Positions 8,943 through 18,211 of a stretch of DNA of 35,286 nucleotides are shown piece by piece. The DNA is taken from assembly GCF_000019685.1 (NCBI RefSeq), contig NC_011248.1, positions 1 through 35,286 on the forward strand, written 5' to 3'. This DNA comes from Borrelia duttonii Ly. Lineage in GTDB: Bacteria; Spirochaetota; Spirochaetia; Borreliales; Borreliaceae. Below the pieces are notes generated by a model, which saw nothing but the letters and a program-made list of their open reading frames with translations, had not been told where the DNA came from and made no database searches. Numbering within the stretch: position 1 is the first letter of the stretch; every line of letters starts with the position of its first letter. A program made the translations under genes and the position numbers.

Positions 8943-8967
8943 AAAAAAAGAGAGCTTTATTGCTCTC
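8943..8967 (-). terminator. Terminator of the class I vlp at 9031
   Basis: GAGAGC (8950-8955) pairs with GCTCTC (8962-8967) around TTTATT. On the minus strand seven T residues follow. Confidence 0.8.
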
Positions 8968-9030
8968 ATTAACTAAGTTTTTATTAAAAAATTTAATTAT
9001 ATTCTAAATTGTACTAATTATCTTATTCTT

Positions 9031-10056
9031 TTATTCATTAATTTTGGCAACAGACCCTTCTCCTTGTTTAATCTCTCCTAACACCCTATTTATCTCTTTC
9101 AATCCTTCATCCACTCTATTCCTGATTGCTACCACCAACGTACTTAACACCTTATTTACTGCACTTGCTACTGCTCCATTGACTGCATTTGCATTTTTCT
9201 CTTCACTCTTAGCTGAAAACTTCCCTTCCTTTGCCATCCCTCTCAATGCTATTCCTCCTGCTATTACTGCATCTACTTTAGCTTGATCAAGTGTTTTAGT
9301 AGCAGAATCTTTATTAGCAACTGCAATTTCTGCAGCATTAGTTACCGTATTAATATCTTTAGTATTAGCATTTCCAGACCTTGCTATAGCTTGTAATATA
9401 TCAGCTCCACTTACTGCTCCTACAGAAGCATTTGCTGCTGCTGCTTGCGCTTCTGTTCCATCATCAGCAGTTCCTTTAGCAAATAACCCACCTACCGATT
9501 TTTTTTCATCTTCTGCTGTCTTAGTAGTTTCTGCATTTCCCTCTCCCTCCTTTAATACCACTCCAACAATAGTTTTAATACCACCTACAATCTTATTAAC
9601 ACTATCAACCGCTGCAGAAACAGCATCTTGATTTTGAACAGCATTACCAATAATAACATCACCACTAGCACCCCCAGCTGCTTCTTTTGCTCCTGCTTCT
9701 ATCTTACTTATCTCCCCAATAAATTCCTCTACCTTAACTTTCACCTTTTCATAACTTCCATATTCTTCTAAAATCTTCCCTAATTTCCCTCTAACTTCCT
9801 TCATTGTCTCTGCTATCTTACTAAAATACCCACCAATCTCACTCTTCTTTGTATACGCCTTTATTCCTAATGTCCCCGTAATCATATCCCCAAAACTCAC
9901 AAATACATCTAAAAATCCTTTCCCTAAATTTACCATCTCACTCAAAAACACTTTCTCTGGATCCTTAACCCCACTATTACATCCCATCACTATCATCATC
10001 ATCAATATTATTCCCTTTATTCCCATTCTATTCCCTATCTTATCCATTCTCTTCAC
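9031..10056 (-). CDS. Variable large protein (Vlp), class I, complete body with altered start
   Basis: The frame encodes 341 residues with IILMMMIVMGC (Cys 26), [63 protein letters not shown] and AVNKVLSTLVVAIRNRVDEG. The usual start is lost. The cassette-type AAGGAGGCG site near 10150 is followed by ATG AAT AGA TAA, which stops after three codons. The open frame begins at GTG (10056) or ATG (10047), right after a 12-bp tandem repeat, with only a weak AGAGGG upstream. Translation in place is doubtful, but the lipobox and body could be transferred. Its 3' flank is almost identical to that of the gene at 14055. Confidence 0.85.
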   Translation of the reverse strand: MKRMDKIGNRMGIKGIILMMMIVMGCNSGVKDPEKVFLSEMVNLGKGFLDVFVSFGDMITGTLGIKAYTKKSEIGGYFSKIAETMKEVRGKLGKILEEYGSYEKVKVKVEEFIGEISKIEAGAKEAAGGASGDVIIGNAVQNQDAVSAAVDSVNKIVGGIKTIVGVVLKEGEGNAETTKTAEDEKKSVGGLFAKGTADDGTEAQAAAANASVGAVSGADILQAIARSGNANTKDINTVTNAAEIAVANKDSATKTLDQAKVDAVIAGGIALRGMAKEGKFSAKSEEKNANAVNGAVASAVNKVLSTLVVAIRNRVDEGLKEINRVLGEIKQGEGSVAKINE

Positions 10057-10057
10057 T

Positions 10058-10093
10058 CTCTATATCCCTCTCTATATCCCTCTCTATATCCCT
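10058..10093. repeat. Three 12-bp tandem repeats in a vlp leader
   Basis: CTCTATATCCCT occurs three times head to tail (10058-10069, 10070-10081, 10082-10093) with a partial fourth copy. On the coding strand the unit is AGGGATATAGAG. It sits in the purine-rich leader just before the open frame of the class I vlp. Confidence 0.9.
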
Positions 10094-10262
10094 CTCTTCC
10101 CTTTTATTTCTCTTTATTTTACTTATCTATTCATTTTATTCGCCTCCTTATTTTTTCTTTCTTTTTAGCTTTCTTATAGCTTATTTATTAAGGATTAGAA
10201 GAAAAAAATATGACTTATATAGAAATAATTTATATAACATACACAATACTGAAAATAAAAAA

Positions 10263-10282
10263 AGAGAGCTTGATTGCTCTCT
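10263..10282 (-). terminator. Terminator of the class III vlp at 10333
   Basis: AGAGAGC (10263-10269) pairs perfectly with GCTCTCT (10276-10282) around TTGATT. On the minus strand T residues follow. Confidence 0.8.
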
Positions 10283-10332
10283 TCACTAATATTTCTACCT
10301 AATCATTTTCAACGATATAAATAATATAAATA

Positions 10333-11431
10333 TTACTGCTTCCCTACTGCTTTTGGATCTCTTGCCTTATCCACTTCTTCCTTTACTTTCTCCAATACAT
10401 TCTTTACTGTCTTCTTCACTATCTCTTCTACTGCCCCTAACAACTTATTCACTGCTGTTATTCCTACTCCTTGTACTTCTTTTCCTCCTCCTGTAGCATT
10501 ATCCGCTGCTCCTTTTCCTAATTTACCTGTCTTAACCAATGATCGTAGCGCTATACCACCTGCTACCGCTGCTGCTTTCGGAGTATTTGCACCTGCTAAA
10601 TGATTTGCTGGTCCTCCTCTTGCAAAAGAAATTGCACTTGTATTTGCATCTGCAGACGCTCCTAATGCTGCATCATTCTCTTTTGACGCGATTACTGATG
10701 CTAAAATTTCTTTACCACTTACACTTGATAGTATCGCTGCTGCTTTACCTGCATCTGTTGCTGCAGGATTATCAGCACCACTTGTAGCCAATATCTTAGC
10801 TCCATCCTTATTATCTACTCCGGTCACATTTAATGCCGCAGTCCCTGCTTTTAACTCTGTAACACCTACTCCCTGTGCAACTTTCACTATCTCTTGCAAT
10901 GCCTTAAGAGCTTTTTTTAATTCAGTTTCATCTACTGATGTTCCTACTGCAGCGGCACCACCACTTGCTGCCTCACCTACTATATTGTCATCTCCGATCC
11001 CTTTTAAAGACCCTAAATGTTCTATCAATATCTCTAAAATTTCCTTAGCTGAATTAACTGCCTTTCTAATTGAATTCTTTGATAAATCATCTTTATTAGT
11101 ATCTGTCTCTGATTTTTTTGCCACCTCTTCTAACTCTTTTGAAGCATCTCCAAGCTTCTTACCTAGACTATCAAAATAAATTTCCTACATCACTCTTCTT
11201 TGTATCCACTTTTGCAGTAAATCCCAATACATCTGACATTAACTCTATAAATGCATAAAATGCCCTTTCTGCACTTCTCCCTACTTCCATCATTGCTCCA
11301 CTTAATCCTCTCCCGTCTCCTCCTCCTGCTTCTTCTCCTTTCACTCCTCCACTATTACATCCCATCATCATCACCATCATCATTAATATCACTACTCTTA
11401 CTTTCCCCTCTTCTTTTTTCTCTTTCTTCAT
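10333..11431 (-). pseudogene. Class III vlp with one frameshift
   Basis: The N-terminal frame (11171-11431, 86 codons) has a short leader, MMMGC with Cys 25, and MMEVGRSAERAFYAFIELMS, then stops. A single extra T at GGAAATTTATTTTGA, compared with GGAAATTATTTTGA, causes the shift. Removing it joins the second frame (to 10333), which has LGKKLGDASKELEEVAKKSE, KALKALQEIVKVAQ, SGKEILASVIASK, GGIALRSLVKTGKLG and TAVNKLLGAVEEIVKKT. The repaired protein would be about 365 residues, normal for a Vlp. Everything else appears intact, so it remains a usable recombination donor on either side of the lesion. Confidence 0.9.
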
Positions 11432-11540
11432 TCTTCTAGCCTCCTTATTTTTTATTTTTTTCTAGCTACTTTATAGCTTTTATTTAAAATCAAAAAACAA
11501 ATAAATGGGGCTTTATATAACATACACAATACCACAAATA

Positions 11541-11564
11541 AAAAAAGAGAGCTTGATTGCTCTC
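11541..11564 (-). terminator. Terminator of the class I cassette at 11642
   Basis: GAGAGC (11547-11552) pairs with GCTCTC (11559-11564) around TTGATT. On the minus strand a T run follows. Confidence 0.8.
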
Positions 11565-11641
11565 ATTAACTAAATTTTTATTTAAAAAATTTAACTATAT
11601 TCTCAATTTTATCCTAATGATCTTATTCTTATCTTATTCTT

Positions 11642-12440
11642 TTATTCATTAATTTTGACAACAGACCCTTCTCCTTGTTTAATCTCTCCTAACACCTTAT
11701 TTATCTCTTTTAATCCTTCATCCAATCTATTCCTGATCGCCATCACCAATATACTCAACACCTTATTTACTGCACTTGCTACTGCTCCATTCACTGCATT
11801 TGCATGTTTACCATCATCACCATCCTTAGCCGCAAATTTACCTTCCTTTCCCATCCCTCTCAATGCTATCCCTCCTGCTATTACTGCATCTTTCTTTGCT
11901 GCCCCTTCCTTAATTTCTTTCTTGCCATCAACAGCTTTAGCAACTGCTATCTCTGCTGCATCTCCAGCTTTCTCAATTCCCTCAATATCATAAACAGAAG
12001 GATTCTCTTTAGATTTAACTATAGATTGCAACACATCAGCACCACTTACTGCTCCTATTGATGCACTTGCCTTAGCTGCCTCTGCTTCTTGAGCTCTATT
12101 AGCATCTTCATCTGCAAACAACTTCCCAATATCCTTCTTATCACCATCTGCCGTCTTACTAGCATCTGCACTACCTTCACCATCCCTTAACACTATTCCA
12201 ACAATTGCCTTGATTCCTTTGACTAATGAAATAATAGATTCTTTATTAGCAGCAACTGCAGTCTGATTTTGAACAGCATTACCAATAAAAATGCCTTCAT
12301 TAGCACCCTTTGCTGCTTCCTTGGCTCCTTCTTCAATCTTACTTATCTCCCCCCAATAAATTCCTCTACCTTACCTTCACTTTCTCATATTTCCCATATT
12401 CTCCTACAATTTTCCCTAATTTCTCTTTTACTATCCTCCT
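11642..12440 (-). pseudogene. Class I vlp, 5'-truncated, with frameshifts
   Basis: The open frame without an ATG covers SLVKGIKAIVGIVLRDGEGS, VSGADVLQSIVKSKENP, DAAEIAVAKAVDGKKEIK, AGGIALRGMGKEGKFAA and AVNKVLSILVMAIRNRLDEG. Upstream (12194-12440) the class I sequence continues in shifted frames. One shift comes from lost bases in GTGAAGGTAAGGTAGAGG and another from extra G residues in a run of six Gs near 12353. Homology ends at VKEKLGKIVGEYGKYEK, where AT-rich element copy 2 begins. The leader, lipobox and about 70 N-terminal codons are missing. Confidence 0.85.
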
Positions 12441-12476
12441 TAATAATCGATATTAAAACTTATCTTTAATAATGTA

Positions 12477-12604
12477 TTGTCTTTTTTTGTATGTACAATT
12501 TCATAAAATAAATAAACTGAATATCTTTCATTATATTTAAAAAACACAAATAATAAAATTAATAATATAAAGCAATATATCTTTACTCAACACACCATAA
12601 AATA
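12477..12604. repeat. AT-rich element copy 2
   Basis: It contains GTACAATTTCATAAAATAAA, AAACTGAATATCTTTCATTA and CACAAATAATAAAATTAATA, aligning along most of its length with copy 1 at 2874. It lies between the class II terminator at 12606 and the broken 5' end of the class I cassette at 11642-12440. Confidence 0.8.
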
Positions 12605-12605
12605 A

Positions 12606-12636
12606 AAGATACAAAGAGCTTAACTCTTAGTATCTT
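12606..12636 (-). terminator. Terminator of the class II vlp at 12687
   Basis: AAGATAC (12606-12612) pairs with GTATCTT (12630-12636). On the minus strand TTTATTTTATGG follows. Confidence 0.75.
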
Positions 12637-12686
12637 ATCTTTACAACTTTATTTTTCTTATTTTTTATTTACTTATATAATTTTGA

Positions 12687-13859
12687 TTATTGATTTTTAA
12701 CACCAGAACCACTCTTCTCAGATGTTGCTACAGGAGTATCATTATTAATTTTCATCACTTTTTTTATTTCTTTAAGACCCAAGTCCATTGCTTCTCTTAT
12801 TGCTATTGTTAATGTATCTAATGCCTTACTTACTGCACTTACTGCTGCTCCCCTAACCGCAGTAACAACATCATTATTAGCATTATCCTTCTCATTAGCA
12901 AATTTTCCTCCCTTTGCCATCGCTCGCAATGCTATCCCCCCCGCTATAACAGCATCTTTAATATCAGAAGCAACACCAGTAACTTGAGCAGAAGCATTAT
13001 GATTAGCTAACTTAGCTGAATCACCATTATTTTTAGAAATAGCTTGCAATATGTCAGCTCCAGTAACGGCCCCAACTGCTTTTGCTGCATCTGCTGCTGC
13101 CTTCTTCGCATCTGCGGCAATAGCACCATTATTATCAGTATTACCAAATAATTTTCCTGCATCACCAGCATTATTACCTCTTGCCCCAAGAGCATCGGCT
13201 TTTTTACCATCTCCAGCCTCAGCACTTCCTTTGTTCTTAAGTACTATATCCACAATTGATTTAATGCCCTTTACTAAATTTTCAACACCATCGCCCTTAG
13301 CTCCAGCACCAGCACCATTAGCACCACCAGCAGCAACATTACCTATGAAGTCATTAGCATCACCACCAATTGCCTCACTTGCTGTCTTTGCCCCAGTAAT
13401 TATTTTATCAAGTGTTTCACTAACTAATTTCTTTACTGCAGTCTCAGTAGCTGCAGCATGAGGATTACTCTCTTTTTTCATTTCAGCAACAATTTTATTA
13501 AGCCCATCCTTGGCTCCTTGCACAGTATCTTGAACTGTCTTAAAGTAAGCAGCAACATCGGACTTCTTAGAATCGGCCTTCAATCCCAATACACTCCCCA
13601 CCATTTCCCCAAATGATGTAAAAACATTCAAAAATTCTTCACTCACATTAACTAAAGATTGCAAAAATTTATTTTTACCTTGCTCTGCTTCTCCTACTCC
13701 CCCACTATTACATCCCATCATCATCATCACCATCATCATCATTAATATTATTCCCTTTATTCTCATTCTATCCCACATCTTATCCATTCTATTCCCTCTC
13801 TCTCTCACTCTCTCTATTCCTATCTCTTTTATTTCTCCTTCTTTTACTTCTCTATTCAT
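12687..13859 (-). CDS. Variable large protein (Vlp), class II, long leader, intact
   Basis: The protein has 390 residues, the longest Vlp here. A 36-residue charged leader ([14 protein letters not shown] ...) precedes [14 protein letters not shown] with Cys 50. Several internal Met codons could also serve as starts, but only the first has a strong site, AAGGAGG 8 bases upstream. The mature part is class [96 protein letters not shown] and [20 protein letters not shown]. The Ala/Gly/Asn-rich middle is probably the variable surface. It has its own terminator and no clear promoter. Confidence 0.9.
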   Translation of the reverse strand: MNREVKEGEIKEIGIERVRERGNRMDKMWDRMRIKGIILMMMMVMMMMGCNSGGVGEAEQGKNKFLQSLVNVSEEFLNVFTSFGEMVGSVLGLKADSKKSDVAAYFKTVQDTVQGAKDGLNKIVAEMKKESNPHAAATETAVKKLVSETLDKIITGAKTASEAIGGDANDFIGNVAAGGANGAGAGAKGDGVENLVKGIKSIVDIVLKNKGSAEAGDGKKADALGARGNNAGDAGKLFGNTDNNGAIAADAKKAAADAAKAVGAVTGADILQAISKNNGDSAKLANHNASAQVTGVASDIKDAVIAGGIALRAMAKGGKFANEKDNANNDVVTAVRGAAVSAVSKALDTLTIAIREAMDLGLKEIKKVMKINNDTPVATSEKSGSGVKNQ

Positions 13860-13973
13860 TTTCTTCGCCTCCTTATTTTTTCTTTCTTTTTAGCTTTCTT
13901 ACTAGCTTATTTATTAAGGATTAAAAGAAAAAAAATGATTTATATAACACACACAATACCTAAAATAAAAAAA

Positions 13974-13991
13974 GAGAGCTTGATTGCTCTC
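13974..13991 (-). terminator. Terminator of the class I vlp at 14055
   Basis: GAGAGC (13974-13979) pairs with GCTCTC (13986-13991) around TTGATT. On the minus strand a T run follows. Confidence 0.8.
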
Positions 13992-14054
13992 ATTAACCAA
14001 GTTTTTATTAAAAAATTTAATTATATCCTAAATTGTACTAATTATCTTATTCTT

Positions 14055-15059
14055 TTATTCATTAATTTTGGCAACAGATCCTTCTCCTTGTTTAATCTCT
14101 CCTAACACCTTATTTATCTCTTTTAATCCTTCATCCAATCTATTCCTTATTGCTATTGTCAATGTACTCAATACCTTATTTACTGCACTTGCTACTGCCC
14201 CATTGACTGTCTTTAATGCATCTTCATCATTATCCTTAATAGAAAATTTACCTAATTTAGTCATACCTCTAAGTGCTATCCCTCCGGCTATTACTGCATC
14301 CTTCTTTGCCCCTTCCTTAATTTCTTTCTTACCAGCAACAGCTTTAGCAACTGCAATTCCTGCTGCATCTTCAGCTTTCTCAATTCCATTAGTATCATCA
14401 ACTTTAGGATCTTCCTTCGATTTTACTATCGCTTGCAACATATCAACTCCATTTATAGCTCCTATACTTGCTGCTGCTGCTTGGGCTGCCGTATTATCAG
14501 CTTGATCATTAGTCATAGTAAATAATTTACCAACATCTTTCTTACTATCACCTTTAGTAACATCAGCACCTGCATCTCCCTTCCCTTTTAACACAATCTC
14601 AACTATCTCTTTAATTCCTTTCACCAAAGATTTAACACTTCGTAATTCTGAAGGAGATGCATCCCCATTTTTGACAGCACTTCCTATTACTTCACTACCT
14701 CCACCACTAGCTCCTAAAGCTGCTTCTTTTGCTCCTGCAGCTATCTTATCTACAGTACCACTAATAAACTCCTCAACTACCTTCCTAACTTTCTCATATT
14801 GCCCATTCTTTGATACTTCTTCTTGCAACTTTTCCTTTACTGAATTCATAGTCTTCTCAATATCACTAAAATACTTACCTATATCACTTTTTTTAGTCTC
14901 TGCCTTTATTCCTAATGTCTCCGTAATCATATCCCCAAAAGCAACAAATACGTCCAAAAATCCTTTACCTAAATTTACCATCTCACTCAAAAATACTTTC
15001 TCTGGATCCTTTACTCCCCCACTATTACATCCCATCATCACCATCATCATCACCATCAC
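14055..15059 (-). CDS. Variable large protein (Vlp), class I, body intact but start region lost
   Basis: The open frame from the first ATG encodes 334 residues: [11 protein letters not shown] with Cys 11, then VKDPEKVFLSEMVNLGKGF, FGDMITETLGIKAETKKSDI, INGVDMLQAIVKSKEDP, AGGIALRGMTKLGKFS and AVNKVLSTLTIAIRNRLDEG. The usual n-region is present upstream in frame (KRGRIRVIIV) but has no in-frame ATG before it, and there is no AAGGAGG site. Upstream ATGs near 15165 are in another frame that soon stops. As it stands the signal peptide would lack its positive n-region. Silent donor status is likely. Confidence 0.8.
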   Translation of the reverse strand: MMVMMMVMMGCNSGGVKDPEKVFLSEMVNLGKGFLDVFVAFGDMITETLGIKAETKKSDIGKYFSDIEKTMNSVKEKLQEEVSKNGQYEKVRKVVEEFISGTVDKIAAGAKEAALGASGGGSEVIGSAVKNGDASPSELRSVKSLVKGIKEIVEIVLKGKGDAGADVTKGDSKKDVGKLFTMTNDQADNTAAQAAAASIGAINGVDMLQAIVKSKEDPKVDDTNGIEKAEDAAGIAVAKAVAGKKEIKEGAKKDAVIAGGIALRGMTKLGKFSIKDNDEDALKTVNGAVASAVNKVLSTLTIAIRNRLDEGLKEINKVLGEIKQGEGSVAKINE

Positions 15060-15061
15060 TA

Positions 15062-15150
15062 TTATTACTCTTATTCTCCCCCTCTTTATCTCTCCTCTCT
15101 TCCCTCTCTCTCCTCCTCTCTCTAATTCTCTTCTCCCAATTCCTCTTTCA
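15062..15150. other. Polypyrimidine/polypurine leader tract
   Basis: Positions 15089-15123 are 35 consecutive pyrimidines on the plus strand, and the surrounding 80 bases are almost entirely C and T. It corresponds to the charged Lys/Arg/Glu/Gly leader of long-leader Vlps on the coding strand. Such tracts can adopt triplex structures. Confidence 0.6.
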
Positions 15151-15240
15151 TGCCTTTCTTAGTCTCATTTTATTATTTACCTTTCTTCTGAAAATAGCAA
15201 AAAAGAAAAAACAAAATCAAACTCATAATAAAAAAGATAG

Positions 15241-15509
15241 ATGGCGATTATTAAGAACTACACTTCTAATAAAGTAAAAATTATACTTGGTAATACTAAT
15301 AATCAATAATGATAGGTATTGAAACTATACAAGCAAATGACGATGATAAAGCTACTATAAGGAAAAAATAAAAAATTAAATATATGTAAAGAAACATTTG
15401 AAGTAAAATATTAATAACGTTATTTTTACTAATCAGATTTGGTTTAAGAGATAATATAGTTGAAAATGTTTTACAGTTTAATACAAAAAAATATGACTTT
15501 GAAAGTTAA
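15241..15509 (+). pseudogene. Possible plus-strand coding remnant, unknown family
   Basis: Three short frames on the plus strand look protein-like and follow one another with stops and shifts: 15241-15309 (MAIIKNYTSNKVKIILGN), 15309-15371 (MIGIETIQANDDDKATIRKK) and 15432-15509 (IRFGLRDNIVENVLQFNT). They would fit one decayed gene unrelated to vlp in a 400-base gap between cassettes. I do not recognise it, and chance cannot be excluded. Confidence 0.3.
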
Positions 15510-15565
15510 TCTAAAAAAAGTCATAATACTGTTTATCAGTCTAAACCAATTACTAAAATAACAAT

Positions 15566-15605
15566 ATAGAAGGAAATCCAAATTTATCTCTATATTTCCT
15601 TCTAT
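15566..15605 (-). terminator. Terminator of the class III vlp at 15629
   Basis: ATAGAAGGAAAT (15566-15577) pairs perfectly with ATTTCCTTCTAT (15594-15605), a 12-bp stem. Its sequence differs from every other cassette terminator here. Confidence 0.8.
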
Positions 15606-15628
15606 CCCACTTTCAAGTAATTTAATAT

Positions 15629-16737
15629 CTATCTTATTGGATAATTGGATGTTTTTGGTTTTCTTGCCTCATCTACTCCTTGCTTTACTTTCTCTAGTAC
15701 ATTCTTTACTGTCTTTTTAACCAAATCTTCCACTGCTACTAATAGTTTATTTACTGCACTCATCCCTACTGCTTGTACATCTTGTTTACCTCCTGCACTA
15801 CCATCTGCCGCTCCGGATGCTAGTTTCCCATCCTTCACCAATGAACGCAATGCTATCCCTCCTGATACTGCTGATGCTTTTGGAGTATTTGCAGTTGCTA
15901 AGTTAGCTACATTACCTCCTTTGGCAAATTTCACCGCAGTTGTCTTATCATCTGGAGCTGTTCCTCCTAATGCCGAATCACCTTCTTCAGATTTAACTAT
16001 TGATGCTAATATTTCTTCTCCACTTACTGATGATACTATTAATGCAGCTTTACCTGCATCTGTTACGGCCGATGCTTTATTATCTGTAGCTAATATCCTA
16101 ACTCCCTCCTTATTATCTATACCAGTTCCATTTAACGACATAATCCCTGCAATCGGTGTTCTGCAACACCTGCACCTTTTGCTATCTCTACTATTCCTTT
16201 CAATGCTTTAAGAGCCTTACTTAACTCACCTTCATTTGCTGATGCCCCTGTAGCATCACTTCCTGCCTCACCTACTGGCTTAGAATCACCTACTGTTCCT
16301 AAAGACTCTAAATACCCTTTCAATGTACCTAAAACTCCCCTAGCTGAATCAACTATTTCCTTAATTAAATTTTTTGATGAATCATTCTTATCACCACCTG
16401 TCTCCGATTTCTTTGCTACTTCTTCTAACTCTTCTGATGCTTTCCCAAGTTTTACACCTAAACTCTTAAAATGATTCCCTACATCCTCTTTCTTTGTAGT
16501 TGTGTTCACGCTAAATCCCAATACATCTGACATTAACTCCAAAAATGCATAAAATGCATTCTCTGCACTTCTCCCTACTTCCAGCAATACCTCACTCAAA
16601 CTTTTAGCTCCTCTCCCGTCTCCTCCTCCTGTTCCTTCCCCCTTTACTCCCCCACTATTACATCCCATCATCACCATCATCATCACCATTATTATCACTA
16701 CTCTTACTTTCCCCTCTCCTTTTTTCTCTATATTCAT
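15629..16737 (-). pseudogene. Class III vlp with one frameshift
   Basis: The N-terminal frame (16132-16737, 201 codons) has the short leader MNIEKKGEGKVRV, MMGC with Cys 26, LSEVLLEVGRSAENAFYAF, LGFSVNTTTKKEDVGNHF and KALKALKGIVEIAKGAG. It shifts at GAACACCGATTGCAGGG, where the related gene at 10333 reads GAG TTA AAA GCA GGG. The second frame (15629-16141) has SLNGTGIDNKEGVRILAT, SGEEILASIVKSEE, GGIALRSLVKDGKLAS and SAVNKLLVAVEDLVKKT. The C-terminus (RKPKTSNYPIR) and the terminator differ from other class III genes, which suggests a recombined 3' end. The repaired length is about 365 residues. Confidence 0.9.
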
Positions 16738-16852
16738 TCTTCTAGCCTCCTTGTTTTTTCCTTTTTTTATAGCTACTTTATAGCTTTTATTTAAATAACA
16801 GAAGCAAAAAAATATGTTTTATAAAATACACAGACACTGCAAATAAAAAAAA

Positions 16853-16870
16853 GAGAGCTTTATTGCTCCC
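16853..16870 (-). terminator. Terminator of the class I tail remnant
   Basis: GAGAGC (16853-16858) faces GCTCCC (16865-16870). On the minus strand a T run follows. It now serves only the short class I remnant at 16929. Confidence 0.6.
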
Positions 16871-16928
16871 TCTACTATATTTCTGCTCTAATAATTCTAA
16901 CTATATTCAATATATACCAATTAACCTA

Positions 16929-17010
16929 TTAATTAACCTTAACTTAAGAACCTTCCCCTTGCTTAATCTCTCCCAATACCTCACTAATCCCTTTTAACCC
17001 TTCATCCCTT
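16929..17010 (-). pseudogene. Class I vlp 3' tail remnant
   Basis: About 27 codons are left: DEGLKGISEVLGEIKQGEGS, then an in-frame TAA, VKVN and the original stop at 16929-16931. Upstream of DEG the homology ends abruptly. The remnant lies beside the 3' end of the class II gene at 17159, like the other truncated cassettes. Confidence 0.75.
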
Positions 17011-17077
17011 ATCTATGCTTTTGTTAACCTGTTTTTTATATTCTTACCAGTAATTCTAAATCCCATCTAAAAAACAG

Positions 17078-17100
17078 AAGCTCTCTTAATAAGAGAGCTT
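17078..17100. terminator. Bidirectional hairpin terminator
   Basis: AAGCTCTCTTA (17078-17088) and TAAGAGAGCTT (17090-17100) form a near-perfect palindrome. TTTTATTT follows on the plus strand. On the minus strand CTGTTTTTTAG follows, so it can terminate the class II vlp to its right. Confidence 0.7.
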
Positions 17101-17158
17101 TTTATTTCTATAATTTTATTGTTATGTATTAATTTTATTTTACTGGCTTTATCTAAAA

Positions 17159-18055
17159 TTATTTCTTATCAGGACTAGCTACAGTCCTAAGGCTTTAGAT
17201 ACATTAACAGTAGCAATAAGAAAAACAGTAGATGAGGGACTAAAAACTGTGAAGGAGTCTATTAAATTTAATACTGAAAGTGGAAATTACTGCACTTACA
17301 ACCGTATTTTTTACTCCAGTATTATATTCAGCAGCAGCTTCACTAGGACCAGCAAATTTACCTCCCTTTGCCATTGCTCTCAACGCTATAGCTCCTGCTA
17401 TTGTTCCGTCCTTTGAATTAGCAGCATCACCAGCATTAGCAGCATTAAACAACTTTCCTGCTTCACCATTACCAGCAGCAGTTCTTGCAGTAGAACCATC
17501 TTCAGCTTTATTAGCATCTCCAGCATCATGTTTACCCTTTTTAAGCGCTACTCCTATTATACTTCTAATTCCTTTTATTAAATTTTCAACTTCACCTTCA
17601 GAACCAGCAGCAGCACCAACAGCACCAACATTACCAAGTAGTTCATCACCTTTAACATCAATAGCCTCACTTGCTGTTTTTGCTCCCTCTATTATCTTAT
17701 CAAGTGTCTCACTAACCAATTTCTTTACTGCACTCTCTACTCCCTCAGCATTTGGATTCTTTTCTTCCTTCATTTCAGCAACAATCTTATTAAGTCCTAT
17801 TTTAACTCCTTCTATAGTCTCCTGAATTGACTTAAAATACTTCCCTACATCTGATTTCTTACTCTCAACACTCAACCCCAATACACTCCCTACCATTTCC
17901 CCAAATGAAGTGAAAACATTCAAAAATTCATTACTCACATTAACTAATGACTGCAAAAACTTATTCTTTCCCTGTTCTCCTCCAGCTACTCCTCCACTAT
18001 TACATCCCATCACCATCACCACCACCATCATCATTATCATCACTCTATTTATCAT
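17159..18055 (-). pseudogene. Class II vlp with an inverted 3' segment
   Basis: The present frame runs from the ATG at 18055 to a stop at 17240 (271 codons). It has a short [10 protein letters not shown]-type signal with VMGC (Cys 18), [65 protein letters not shown] and [16 protein letters not shown], then departs from class II after VVSAV. The missing C-terminus ([17 protein letters not shown]) is present on the opposite strand at 17183-17287. Turning that segment back restores an in-frame end (VASPDKK) with a stop at 17159-17161. The start follows AAGGGGAA, and the usual AAGGAGGCG site is degraded. Confidence 0.9.
17183..17287 (+). other. 105-bp inverted coding segment
   Basis: Read on the plus strand, these 35 codons encode [19 protein letters not shown] and a following [10 protein letters not shown] stretch, the normal class II C-terminal region. 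All surrounding vlp sequence is on the minus strand. Both edges fall on codon boundaries of the original frame. CAGT (17182-17185) and ACTG (17289-17292) are short inverted matches near the ends; no longer inverted repeat is seen. Confidence 0.9.
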
Positions 18056-18150
18056 TTCCCCTTTTATTCCTTTCTTAATTCTTGTCGCTTACTTAAAGAA
18101 AGCAAAAAAATATAACTCATATAACACATACAATACTGCAAATAAAAAAA

Positions 18151-18168
18151 GAGAGCTTTACTGCTCCC
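18151..18168 (-). terminator. Terminator of the class III vlp at 18212
   Basis: GAGAGC (18151-18156) faces GCTCCC (18163-18168). On the minus strand seven T residues follow. Confidence 0.65.
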
Positions 18169-18211
18169 TTTAATAAAATTCTGATCTAATCATTTCAACT
18201 ATATTCAACTC

